In this document: positions 50,531-59,030 of the stretch, piece after piece
Layout: each line of letters starts with the position of its first letter
How positions within the stretch are numbered: position 1 is the stretch's first letter
Virus record (IMG/VR): IMGVR_UViG_3300009684_000032
Span: 1 to 64,000 of that record
Length of the DNA: 64,000 nt
Strand: one strand, 5' to 3'
Source of the DNA: a virus
The notes under the pieces: model-generated
What the model was told of the DNA's origin: nothing
What the model saw: only the letters and a program-made list of their open reading frames with translations
The model's database searches: none
Translations under genes and position numbers: made by a program

Positions 50531-51648
50531 TGTTTTCAAAAGCATATATTCCATATAGAGGTTACTATACTTCGCCGTTTGTTAGATATGGAAAAAGTTT
50601 TAAAGATTATAACTCGATAGAGCTCAGTGCAACTACTACAAAAGAATGGATGGGTCATAATAAAATTGACCCATCCATTATTGATTTTGTGCTATATGGA
50701 ACGTCTGTGCATCAACACAGAGGATTTTGGGCAGGGCCATGGGCCGCTGCACTAATAGGCGCATCGCATACTACAGGGGCTATGTTAAGCCAAGCATGTA
50801 CCACTGCTGCGACTGCTCTATATCAAGCTGCTGCAAATACTGAATTGGGGTTGTGCAGGACAACATACTGCCTAGTATCAGACAGAACCTCTAATGGTCC
50901 TATCATAAATTGGCCGGAGTACGATATAACCGAAGATTGGGTGAATGATAATTTTGAATATGATCCGTGGGGCAAAACCTCCATGTTACAAACTGCTGAA
51001 AATGTTGTTACATTTAACAATATAAGCAGACAACAACTAGACGACGTAACAGCACATCGATACGCACAATATAACACTATTGTAGAAAAACCTTACATGT
51101 TCAAAACTGCCGATGTTGTCAATGATCAGGGTGTAAAACAAGTAGATATTAAAAGACTCACACGATTAAAATCAATAAATCCAAATAGTGTTCATACATT
51201 GGGCAATGTAACATATCCAGCCGACGGTCATTGCGGAATCATAGTAACAGACATTAATACTGCCATGTTGTTTAGCGATATAAAAATACAAATATTGTCA
51301 TATGGATATTCCAGGTGCGATACATCGTTTATGCCGTTAGCCTCTATAACTGCAACATCCATGGCATTAAAAAAAGCAAATCTTTCTATCAGAGATATGA
51401 CTGTTATCAATCAACATAATGCATTTGTAGTTAACGATATTGCATTTGCTAATTATTTTGGAAACGATGTTTACAATATGAATAACTATGGCAGTCCGTT
51501 AGTGTACGGACATCCACAAAGCCCTGTACTCGGCCGGCTTGCTATTGAAGGCATAGAAGAATGCATCAACAAAGGTGGCGGTTATGTATTAGTAACTGGT
51601 GCAGCCGGCGGCGACACGGGAGCAGCATTAATATTGAAAGTAAATTAA
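50530..51648 (+). CDS. Thiolase-like condensing enzyme lacking the C-terminal cysteine
   Basis: The 372-residue protein has thiolase-fold features. MLSQACTTAATAL carries the nucleophilic Cys (about residue 90), VINQHNAFVVNDI stands where thiolases have NEAFA, and NNYGSPLVYGHPQSPVLGRL is the GHP motif. At the C-terminus, where thiolases have CxGxG, this reads VTGAAGGDTGAAL, so the second active-site Cys is Ala. Such proteins may condense without normal thiolase acid-base chemistry, as in SCP-x-like or KAS-like relatives. It starts at the last base of the preceding gene. Confidence 0.8.
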   Translation: MFSKAYIPYRGYYTSPFVRYGKSFKDYNSIELSATTTKEWMGHNKIDPSIIDFVLYGTSVHQHRGFWAGPWAAALIGASHTTGAMLSQACTTAATALYQAAANTELGLCRTTYCLVSDRTSNGPIINWPEYDITEDWVNDNFEYDPWGKTSMLQTAENVVTFNNISRQQLDDVTAHRYAQYNTIVEKPYMFKTADVVNDQGVKQVDIKRLTRLKSINPNSVHTLGNVTYPADGHCGIIVTDINTAMLFSDIKIQILSYGYSRCDTSFMPLASITATSMALKKANLSIRDMTVINQHNAFVVNDIAFANYFGNDVYNMNNYGSPLVYGHPQSPVLGRLAIEGIEECINKGGGYVLVTGAAGGDTGAALILKVN

Positions 51649-52262
51649 TGTCATTTGACGTACCATGGCCCAATTGGAAAGGACAAAAGTTTTTAGGAGA
51701 GATTGATTTATCAACTCCATCTCTTATAGATTATTTAGATTGTCCACAGGCAGAACCTTTAAAAGAAAACATTTTAAAAATCATAGAACGAAACAACTGT
51801 AAAAACATAGTTGATGTGGGCTGCGGCGATGGTAAATTCACTGAACGTCTAATATTAGACAATTATTTGGGGTTTGATGCAGAGCATCGTATGATAAAAC
51901 GAGCGAACAGACGTTATAAGCATAGAACAAATTTCGAATTTAGACATTGTACATGGGACGACGACATAACAGTTGAGTTCGAGGTAGACTGCTTGATGTT
52001 TGTAGGCACGCTAAGTTATAATGTAAATCACATTGTTGGATTTGAAAAACTATGCAAACTCTATAATCCTAGAATAGTAATAATACAAGAAATTTTACAA
52101 GATCAAACATATATAGCAGAAACAAATAAGTTAAAAGCTATGCCATTAGACTATTATTTGAGTTATAAACACAATTACTATGAATTTGATTTACCCGTTT
52201 GGTGCGGGCACAGGGCACAACTGGAGATTTTCTATAATGGCACAATTTACAAAACAAGTTAA
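51648..52262 (+). CDS. Class I SAM-dependent methyltransferase
   Basis: The ATG at 51648 overlaps the thiolase-like stop (TAATG) and yields MSFDVPWPNWKGQKFLGE, 204 residues. NIVDVGCGDGKFTERLI is the SAM-binding motif I, LGFDAEHRMIKRANRRY has the acidic motif II, and DCLMFVGTLSYN is near motif IV. It transfers a methyl group to an unknown acceptor, presumably an intermediate of the operon's product. It overlaps the next gene by 26 bases. Confidence 0.85.
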   Translation: MSFDVPWPNWKGQKFLGEIDLSTPSLIDYLDCPQAEPLKENILKIIERNNCKNIVDVGCGDGKFTERLILDNYLGFDAEHRMIKRANRRYKHRTNFEFRHCTWDDDITVEFEVDCLMFVGTLSYNVNHIVGFEKLCKLYNPRIVIIQEILQDQTYIAETNKLKAMPLDYYLSYKHNYYEFDLPVWCGHRAQLEIFYNGTIYKTS

Positions 52263-53016
52263 GGCACCAGTTTTACCTGAAGTCGCATCAGTTATAAGCA
52301 GTATTAATTTAAATATACTGTCAAATGATACACCATATACCACTACAATTAAAGAGTGGCTTAAACCTGTCATAGATTTATCTGATTTTTGGGTTTACCC
52401 TATTAACGGAATATCAGAAGGTCTTAACTATTGGATGGGCAACGAAACAAGAGCAATATACAAAGATCTGGGTGATTACGAATGGGTAGACGGCGATTTT
52501 AGTAATGGTGCTATAAAATACGTATCGATACCCAGTTCTATAGATGGAAATTTTAGAGAAATCCCACAAGACATACCAGTTGCGTTAGATATTGCATATG
52601 TTGGCACAACTGCTATACAAAAGATAGACATAGGCAAAAATGTAGAAAAAGTATTTTTCAGTTTGAGTAAACCGTTTGGTCTTAAAAATGTAAGGACTGG
52701 CTGGTATTTTACTAGAAAAGTAGATGTTAAATTGCAACGACTGCATATCAAATCAAACTATTACAATTATTATGCACATACTATAGCCGAGTCAGTTATA
52801 CAGTCGTTTCCAGTAGACTATGTATATAACAAATTTTGGAAACTACAAACAGAGGTATGTGCTGCACATATGCTAACCCCTAGTAATAGCGTGTGGCTTG
52901 CAACTTCAATTGATCACAAATACAAAGATTTTAGAAGAAATAACGGCAGGCTTTATGTAAAACACACCGAAAAAGCAAGACTATGCATTACGGAATTTTT
53001 AAATGATCAATGTTAG
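52237..53016 (+). CDS. Short PLP-dependent aminotransferase-like protein
   Basis: From ATG 52237 (MAQFTKQVKAPVLPE), 259 residues. Fold-type I aminotransferase motifs are visible: YPINGISEGLNYWMGNETRA, VALDIAYVGTT (the Asp that binds the PLP pyridine, with Tyr), and FFSLSKPFGLKNVRTGWYF (Schiff-base Lys and carboxylate-binding Arg). It is about 100 residues shorter than typical class I enzymes. The chemistry could still be intact. The partial gene at the right edge has the same motif order. Confidence 0.78.
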   Translation: MAQFTKQVKAPVLPEVASVISSINLNILSNDTPYTTTIKEWLKPVIDLSDFWVYPINGISEGLNYWMGNETRAIYKDLGDYEWVDGDFSNGAIKYVSIPSSIDGNFREIPQDIPVALDIAYVGTTAIQKIDIGKNVEKVFFSLSKPFGLKNVRTGWYFTRKVDVKLQRLHIKSNYYNYYAHTIAESVIQSFPVDYVYNKFWKLQTEVCAAHMLTPSNSVWLATSIDHKYKDFRRNNGRLYVKHTEKARLCITEFLNDQC

Positions 53017-53914
53017 AATCGCAGTGTTATTGTCTGGCAGTCCCAGATTTGTAAAAGAAGGATCAGAGTGGTGGCATATCAAATCAATGCCCAAAAATGC
53101 AACAATTGATTATTATGGGCATTCTTGGGACGCACACGATCATATTGGCAAAACTAGATACTATAATGCCGACAACAAAGTAATAAATTATGAATATTTC
53201 AAATGCTGGAATTTTACAGACTTTTTATTAACACCGTATTCAGTTGATATACCAGAGTTTGAAACAATTAAAAATTCTAACAGCCCTATAGCTAATTTCT
53301 TTCTATGGAACGATCGTCGGGATCATATATTAAGTGTTATAAAGGCAAACGAACTACTTGTTAAATCTAAAAAACAATATGACATAGTTATTGTGATGAG
53401 ATATGACACTATAATTTATCAAGACAGTCTTGATAAAGCCATACCATTTATATTAGATTTTAAAAACAGCCATACATCAAAATTTCACAGAGGCTATGAC
53501 AAAGCACTATACTGGAACGGTAACAATCCCACAATATTCACACCATGGGTACAAGTACGTCAGGGGTTGCCTGTAATGCAAGATTATATGTTTATAAGCA
53601 CATATAATGATTGGGCAACATATTCATATAATTTAAAAGAAAAATATCATAACCTATTGAATAAAGATATTAAAATATTAGAACCGCTGCATCACGTAGT
53701 AACAGAGGCCACATACATACCACATGTTATGTGGGCATTCATTGGTCTGTATACTAATGCAAATTTCATACAACAAGACGATTTAAAAGTTTGCGTAATA
53801 CGATCAGAAAAAAATAATATTGCAAACATGAATTATTTAGATTTAGAGTTAGAACACGATAATAATTTTAATGAGCTGTGCGAACAATATAAAAAAGAAG
53901 GTATTAAAAAATGA
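53003..53914 (+). CDS. Probable glycosyltransferase-like protein, 303 residues
   Basis: The start MINVRIAVLLSGSPRFVKEGSEWW and the internal YDIVIVMRYDTIIYQDSL resemble viral and bacterial glycosyltransferase-like proteins with an 'SG-PR' opening and an R-x-D acidic motif. Further motifs (DHILSVIKANELL, HVMWAFIGLYTN) are not recognised. No membrane segment is evident. If it is a glycosyltransferase, the operon would decorate its product with a sugar. It overlaps both neighbours by a few bases. Confidence 0.45.
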   Translation: MINVRIAVLLSGSPRFVKEGSEWWHIKSMPKNATIDYYGHSWDAHDHIGKTRYYNADNKVINYEYFKCWNFTDFLLTPYSVDIPEFETIKNSNSPIANFFLWNDRRDHILSVIKANELLVKSKKQYDIVIVMRYDTIIYQDSLDKAIPFILDFKNSHTSKFHRGYDKALYWNGNNPTIFTPWVQVRQGLPVMQDYMFISTYNDWATYSYNLKEKYHNLLNKDIKILEPLHHVVTEATYIPHVMWAFIGLYTNANFIQQDDLKVCVIRSEKNNIANMNYLDLELEHDNNFNELCEQYKKEGIKK

Positions 53915-55326
53915 TGTATAATGCAGTAACAGATTTTATACGTCGCAATAATAAAATTGCCATATATTACAAAGATACAACAGTGTCATACGACGAGTTG
54001 TATACAAACGTTTGCAGGTATGCAAATGCAATTAAGTTGCAATTTAATATTGGCGATAAAATACTTATTAATATGTCTGACAGACCTGAATACATTTACA
54101 TGTTTTGGGGTGCAGTTAAGTCTGGTATCGTTCCTGTACTAGTTAATACCATGCTAACAAAAAAAGAATATGATTCCATACACAATACTAGCAATCCGGT
54201 TTACGAATTTAACGACACAAACATTGGCAAGTTTGATAGCGAAGCAACTGATTTAACAGATTTTGCTGCTGCAACTACTACCAAGGATGATATATGTGTT
54301 ATTATGTATTCGTCTGGTACCACAGGATACTTAAAAGAAATATCGCATAAACATAAAGACATTGCCGTAACATGCAAAAATTATGCGGCAAATATATTAA
54401 ACATATCAGACGATGATATTTTGTATAGTGCTGCAAAATTGTTTTTTGCATATGGATTTGGAAATAGCATGTCATTTCCATTTTATTTTGGTGCATCTAC
54501 TGTGTTAATTTCAGAGACGTCTAGTGCTAAGATTGTATTAGACACTATTGAAAAATACCGCCCAACTATATATTTTGGTGTACCATCTATATATGCACAA
54601 CAAATTAAATCAATAAAAGCAAATAGCTACGACACGTCGTCATTAAAGCTGTGTGTCTCAGCTGGAGAGCCGTTGCCTGGAAAACTACTAGATGAATGGA
54701 TGCAACTTACCAATACTATAATACTTGACGGTATAGGTAGCACCGAAGCTCTTCATATTTTTATATCTAATACAAAAGATATGTTCGAACACAATTGCTC
54801 CGGACAAATTGTTCCTGGCTATACTGCAAAAATACTAGATCCAATCACTAATATGCTAACAGTAGACGGCGACATAGGCGATCTATACATATTCGGAGAT
54901 AGTATCAGTACTATTGGCATTGATTGGTTAAAAACTGGTGATATGTATATTAAACGAGGAGAGAAATATTACTATCAAGGCAGATCAAACGATATGTTAA
55001 AAGTTGGTGGTGTTTGGGTGTCACCCGCTGAAATTGAAGCTAAAATTATAGAACACGATGGAGTGTTAGAAGCAGGTGTAGTTATAGGTACAAATCTATC
55101 AGGATTATTAAAACCAAAAGCATTTGTTGTTTTGACAGATCCCAATAATGCCACAATAGCAACCAAGAATAGCATTAAACGAAAATGTATGAGTGAATTG
55201 CCAGCGAATCATTATCCGTATTGGGTAGACTTTGTTACAACCCTACCTAAAACTGCTACTGGAAAAATACGTAGACATATACTTAGAACCTATGATGTTT
55301 TTAGCCCACCCAACTTAAATGATTGA
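53911..55326 (+). CDS. AMP-forming acyl/aryl-CoA ligase (ANL superfamily)
   Basis: A complete 471-residue adenylating enzyme. ICVIMYSSGTTGYLKEI is the ATP-binding P-loop (about residues 130-145), LDGIGSTEALHIF is the A5 motif, DWLKTGDMYIK is A7, YYYQGRSNDMLKVGGVWVSPAEIE is A8 and LPKTATGKIRRHIL is A10 with the catalytic Lys (about 452). It activates a carboxylic acid as an AMP ester and passes it to CoA or a carrier thiol. Its length fits benzoate-CoA-ligase-like members. It overlaps the preceding stop (ATGA), and its 3' end overlaps the convergent oxygenase gene by 12 bases. Confidence 0.93.
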   Translation: MMYNAVTDFIRRNNKIAIYYKDTTVSYDELYTNVCRYANAIKLQFNIGDKILINMSDRPEYIYMFWGAVKSGIVPVLVNTMLTKKEYDSIHNTSNPVYEFNDTNIGKFDSEATDLTDFAAATTTKDDICVIMYSSGTTGYLKEISHKHKDIAVTCKNYAANILNISDDDILYSAAKLFFAYGFGNSMSFPFYFGASTVLISETSSAKIVLDTIEKYRPTIYFGVPSIYAQQIKSIKANSYDTSSLKLCVSAGEPLPGKLLDEWMQLTNTIILDGIGSTEALHIFISNTKDMFEHNCSGQIVPGYTAKILDPITNMLTVDGDIGDLYIFGDSISTIGIDWLKTGDMYIKRGEKYYYQGRSNDMLKVGGVWVSPAEIEAKIIEHDGVLEAGVVIGTNLSGLLKPKAFVVLTDPNNATIATKNSIKRKCMSELPANHYPYWVDFVTTLPKTATGKIRRHILRTYDVFSPPNLND

Positions 55327-55950
55327 TCCCCAATCGCAATAACCGCTAAAATTAATAAAAACTCTAACTATATCTGAATTTCTAACTCCATGAATTACCT
55401 TGCTTGCATTTAGTACAGTCGGGTGTGCTGTGCTATAAATGTGTGTTCCCAACAAATAGTTGTCATTGTGTTCAACTGTTTTATACGCACCTTTATCAAC
55501 TATTGGCAAATCATTGTTATATAAATGCACAGTTGCCCCGCCCTCTGCTGGCAATATAGGAACCATAATACTGCAAGACCTAGCAAAGTCTTTATGGGGC
55601 GGTAATTCAAATCCAGGCCCATATATCCACATTACAGGAAAATTAGGTACATCTGTTTTAGTGATGTATTCCAATTCTTTTATTAGACTATTAATTTCTG
55701 GATTATCAAATCTTTCTAAATGTCTAATAAATTTGTGTTTATCGCCGGAATGTTCATGTTTGCCGTTTGGCAAACACTTTGAGCAAATACATCTAAAATA
55801 TGGGCTGTGTTCTGCACCATGCTCTATATATGAGGTATGACGTTCTATATAACTAATTGCTTTGTATTCTATGCTATAATAAAACTGTTCTAGTGCAGAC
55901 CTGTCATATGTAATAGATTTTAATTCTTTTATGTGATCAGACGTTATCAT
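55315..55950 (-). CDS. Fe(II)/2OG oxygenase-like protein with Cys-rich region
   Basis: The 211-residue protein has GFELPPHKDFARSCSIMVPILPAEGGATVHLYNN, then HPTVLNASKVIHGVRNSDIVRVFINFSG. The HxD and distal His with Arg fit the iron and 2-oxoglutarate ligands. Residues 45-70 carry CICSKCLPNGKHEHSGDKHK, a CxCxxC with histidines that may bind a metal. It overlaps the end of the upstream gene by 14 bases. Probably an oxidative tailoring enzyme. Substrate unknown. Confidence 0.7.
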   Translation of the reverse strand: MITSDHIKELKSITYDRSALEQFYYSIEYKAISYIERHTSYIEHGAEHSPYFRCICSKCLPNGKHEHSGDKHKFIRHLERFDNPEINSLIKELEYITKTDVPNFPVMWIYGPGFELPPHKDFARSCSIMVPILPAEGGATVHLYNNDLPIVDKGAYKTVEHNDNYLLGTHIYSTAHPTVLNASKVIHGVRNSDIVRVFINFSGYCDWGSII

Positions 55951-56476
55951 TTTGAGTCCGTTTTTTATATGCCGGTATATCCAATTTCCAAACAGCTTGC
56001 AATGTATTAAACAACGTCATTTCGCAAACTTTATGAATGTACGCATCTGGTAATTTGGATTCTAATTCAAGTGATCGATTATAACGTAATATGTTACGAT
56101 ATGAAGTATTTTCTATATTGGTAGTAACATATAATTCCTCACTCGGGCATAATTTAATAAAGCTATCAATATACATTCTACCCCTAGGTCCAGTGCCGCG
56201 ATGCAATCCTGTATTTACTACTTTACCAGGTAAGGTTGCACTACGATAAAATATCTTATATGCTCCTGCATGTATTTCCGGAAATGTAGTATATCCTGCA
56301 ACTGAAATTAATGTATTGTGTTCAATTATACCTAAATATGCACCACCGTTGGAATATACTTCGTCAAATTTCATTTCAGAAATAGATCTGTTATTTTTCC
56401 AACCTAGCTTGTTACATTCGGCACAAAAAGTCGCTAATAATGGCAAATGGTTTATTGTTAAAACTGTTATTGTCAT
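55937..56476 (-). CDS. GNAT-like acyltransferase candidate, 179 residues
   Basis: VYSNGGAYLGIIEHNTLISVAGYTTFPEIHAGAYKIFYRSATLPG, then SFIKLCPSEELYVTTNIENTSYRNILRYNRSLEL resembles the strand-helix plan of a GNAT acetyltransferase family that I recall from marine phages. The CoA-binding Q/R-x2-G-x-G/A loop is not clean (GTGPRGRMYID), so the call is cautious. It ends inside the start of the oxygenase gene. The acceptor is unknown. Confidence 0.5.
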   Translation of the reverse strand: MTITVLTINHLPLLATFCAECNKLGWKNNRSISEMKFDEVYSNGGAYLGIIEHNTLISVAGYTTFPEIHAGAYKIFYRSATLPGKVVNTGLHRGTGPRGRMYIDSFIKLCPSEELYVTTNIENTSYRNILRYNRSLELESKLPDAYIHKVCEMTLFNTLQAVWKLDIPAYKKRTQNDNV

Positions 56477-56530
56477 ACTATATGTATTCTATCTAACTTG
56501 TGGCCAGTAATAGCATATCTAAGTGTCATA

Positions 56531-57166
56531 TTAAAGTTTTCCAAATCCCCACAGTCGTTCTTCACACCACCAACACTTTCCGCAATGCCCATTACCGGGA
56601 TCAGGCCATTCGTGATTGATCCATTCGCAACTTCTAGTTATAGGATACAATGTATCCAACAAATTATGTTGCTTATATATAAAATACAAATCTTGTTTAT
56701 CTAAGTTAGTCCAAGGTATATACAAGTTGCCTATTTTAACAGGTCGCACAACAGCAGGATCGCGTTCAACGTTTTCTGTATTTTCTAATGTAAACGTATC
56801 TATCACATCAACTGGTGGATTTTTAGTAACGCCCGTGTATATGGTTGATAGTGTGTTATCTGCAAGGTATTGCAAAGGTAAAATGAATAGATTTTCTTTT
56901 GTCTGTGACACTTCATATTTAATATGATGAACAAAATTGTAATTGCCAGTCAGTTCTGCACACTTGCTAATAACGTTTAGAGCTGCATGCATATTTCTCA
57001 ACCATTTCTGTTGATTTGCTGATGAAAATATGTGAATTGTAGAAGTAGAATATTTCAATGCAAAATATAACATAAGCGCACTATCTACACCGCCACTGAC
57101 ACATATACCTATTTTACCAGGATAAACATTAAATTCAACTGTATCTGTTATATTATAAGATTTCAT
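56531..57166 (-). CDS. QueC-like PP-loop ATPase (first copy)
   Basis: GKIGICVSGGVDSALMLYFALKY is the PP-loop motif SGGxDS (residues 24-29). The C-terminus reads LYPITRSCEWINHEW, GHCGKCWWCEERLWGFGKL, with the cysteine-rich zinc site and R-x2-F ending typical of QueC/ExsB-like enzymes. These adenylate a carboxylate or amide and add nitrogen, as in 7-cyano-7-deazaguanine synthesis. At 211 residues it is near QueC size. ATG overlaps the radical SAM stop by four bases. The second copy at 58314 shares all motifs. QueD and QueE cannot be assigned here, so the substrate may differ. Confidence 0.82.
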   Translation of the reverse strand: MKSYNITDTVEFNVYPGKIGICVSGGVDSALMLYFALKYSTSTIHIFSSANQQKWLRNMHAALNVISKCAELTGNYNFVHHIKYEVSQTKENLFILPLQYLADNTLSTIYTGVTKNPPVDVIDTFTLENTENVERDPAVVRPVKIGNLYIPWTNLDKQDLYFIYKQHNLLDTLYPITRSCEWINHEWPDPGNGHCGKCWWCEERLWGFGKL

Positions 57167-58290
57167 ATTGACCTGCTTTTAGGTATTTTACTATCGGCAG
57201 AACTAACACATGCATTGGATATGCATGGCATTGGTCTGTCAAACAGTTTAAAACCAGTTTCTATATAACCCAACGGTTTATCACTACAGCTATAGCTGCG
57301 TTTAATAGCACCATCCGGTTCCCGTATTATAATACTTCTATAACCGCTTTCGCAATTCCACCCTTTAAATTGATTAAAATTAAAAGCATTAAATCGTTCT
57401 GCTTGATCCATATACCATTTTTTGCCAGTATTATCTTCAAACTCTACTTGCATAATTTGCGGAACCGTGGCATCATCCCCGTTAGTTATGCTCATCATTT
57501 GCATACCAACGTTCGGCTTAGGACGAGTTACAATACTTTTTACAGAGGTAAAATCACGCTGCGGCATACCGTTGTGCAGCACCGACAATTGCGCAGTAGT
57601 ATACCCTTCTACTATACGGCTAGCAGTAGGGTCGCTTTGAGGCTTCAATGTTACATTTATACCCCTACTCAAGAAATATTCTGCTTCTTCGTATAGTGTA
57701 TCAAACCACTCAGGAACCATCACTGTATTAACAGTTACTTGCACAGCATTCTCTTGCAAGTATACCAGCTTGTCTGCAAACTTTTCAGTGTGTCCTTTAA
57801 GATCGCCTTGCTTGATACCTTGCTCACGATGCCAACTAGCAGTTACACTTACCCTATGTAAATCACGTGTTACATTTACATATTTTTCAAACCAAAGTAG
57901 ATTTTGACTAATATTGCTAGTCATATGAACACTTTGATAATTGCAATTCGCAGTATCTGCACTGTAATGTTCTAATAATCTAAGATAATCAGGATAAACT
58001 GTTGGTTCGCCGCCACTAAAACTAAAGTGAAAACTGTTGAAATTGCGTTCGCGGCTTTGACGCTTAATCTCATCTACGGTTAACACATTTAGTTCATATG
58101 GTCTATAATCTTTAGTATCGCTACGAGCATACGGCCAACAGTAACTACATTTGTAGTTGCAAAAACGTCCAAGTAACCAGCTTACACAGAATATATCTCT
58201 ATACAACAGTGTACGTTGACCGAAGCGTGTTATATCATCAAATGGTATTTTTGTGAAGTCGTATTGACTCCATTCTATTTTATTATCCAT
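57163..58290 (-). CDS. Radical SAM enzyme with extra C-terminal cysteines, between two PP-loop ATPases
   Basis: The 375-residue enzyme has GRFCNYKCSYCWPYAR (C44, C48, C51) as the SAM cluster and FHFSFSGGEPTVYPDYL as the GGEP motif. Later residues include KGWNCESGYRSIII, RSYSCSDKPLG and MPCISNACVSS, which could ligate an auxiliary cluster (SPASM/Twitch-like). It is flanked by the two QueC-like genes and overlaps one of them. A coupled radical SAM plus PP-loop reaction series is likely; the substrate is unknown. Confidence 0.9.
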   Translation of the reverse strand: MDNKIEWSQYDFTKIPFDDITRFGQRTLLYRDIFCVSWLLGRFCNYKCSYCWPYARSDTKDYRPYELNVLTVDEIKRQSRERNFNSFHFSFSGGEPTVYPDYLRLLEHYSADTANCNYQSVHMTSNISQNLLWFEKYVNVTRDLHRVSVTASWHREQGIKQGDLKGHTEKFADKLVYLQENAVQVTVNTVMVPEWFDTLYEEAEYFLSRGINVTLKPQSDPTASRIVEGYTTAQLSVLHNGMPQRDFTSVKSIVTRPKPNVGMQMMSITNGDDATVPQIMQVEFEDNTGKKWYMDQAERFNAFNFNQFKGWNCESGYRSIIIREPDGAIKRSYSCSDKPLGYIETGFKLFDRPMPCISNACVSSADSKIPKSRSI

Positions 58291-58313
58291 AAAACCAACT
58301 AACTAGTGAAAAT

Positions 58314-59030
58314 TTATAACTTTCCAAATGCATATAACCGTTCTAGACAAAAATAGCATGTACCACAATGTGCAGGGTCTGTATACTGTGCTTGCATATC
58401 ATTTTCGCAAGACCAAGTATACGGATACAACTCGTCTAATACATTATAATCGTTATATATGCCATACACAACTCTTTTATCGTGTTCTGCAAATGGCAAA
58501 TACAGTGCAGTATTGCCTATATTAGAAATAGTAGGCGCAGTAGCGACATCGCGAGATATATCGCGTGTTTCTAAAGATTTTAAACATGCAATTTTGTCTA
58601 CATCGTCTGACATAGCTGCTATCATTTGCATCATGTCATATTCAGGACAGTTGACCGACATACCTGCATATCTTGCGTCAATCTCAAGTTCATCAAACAC
58701 AACAGCTTCTAAATCTTCTTGCCCTTTGGTATATTCATAGGAATTGATATCCCATGCATTTTGTGCATTATGACTGTCGTGGAATAGTGTATAGTGTTGA
58801 GTAGCCATCCTGCCCGTTAACCTGTTTACTATACGAATAACATCTTGTGCTTTACATATTGCATGCGGCCGCAATGGGCTAGCCATAGTATATGGATATA
58901 TGTTAACAGATGCATCGTTTTTATAAAATTCACATATAGCATGATATATAATTGCACTATCCGGACCACCAGATAGTCTTACTGCTATATTGCGATGATG
59001 ACGGTCGAGTGGTATTACAGTATCTATCAC
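58314..59030 (-). CDS. QueC-like PP-loop ATPase (second copy)
   Basis: RNIAVRLSGGPDSAIIYHAICEF carries SGGPDS. The C-terminal PYTWSCENDMQAQY, AHCGTCYFCLERLYAFGKL repeats the zinc-site pattern of the other copy. It has 238 residues. The GTG start overlaps the stop of the B12-type radical SAM gene (GTGA). Divergence between the two copies outside the motifs suggests different substrates or a heteromeric enzyme. Confidence 0.82.
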   Translation of the reverse strand: MIDTVIPLDRHHRNIAVRLSGGPDSAIIYHAICEFYKNDASVNIYPYTMASPLRPHAICKAQDVIRIVNRLTGRMATQHYTLFHDSHNAQNAWDINSYEYTKGQEDLEAVVFDELEIDARYAGMSVNCPEYDMMQMIAAMSDDVDKIACLKSLETRDISRDVATAPTISNIGNTALYLPFAEHDKRVVYGIYNDYNVLDELYPYTWSCENDMQAQYTDPAHCGTCYFCLERLYAFGKL

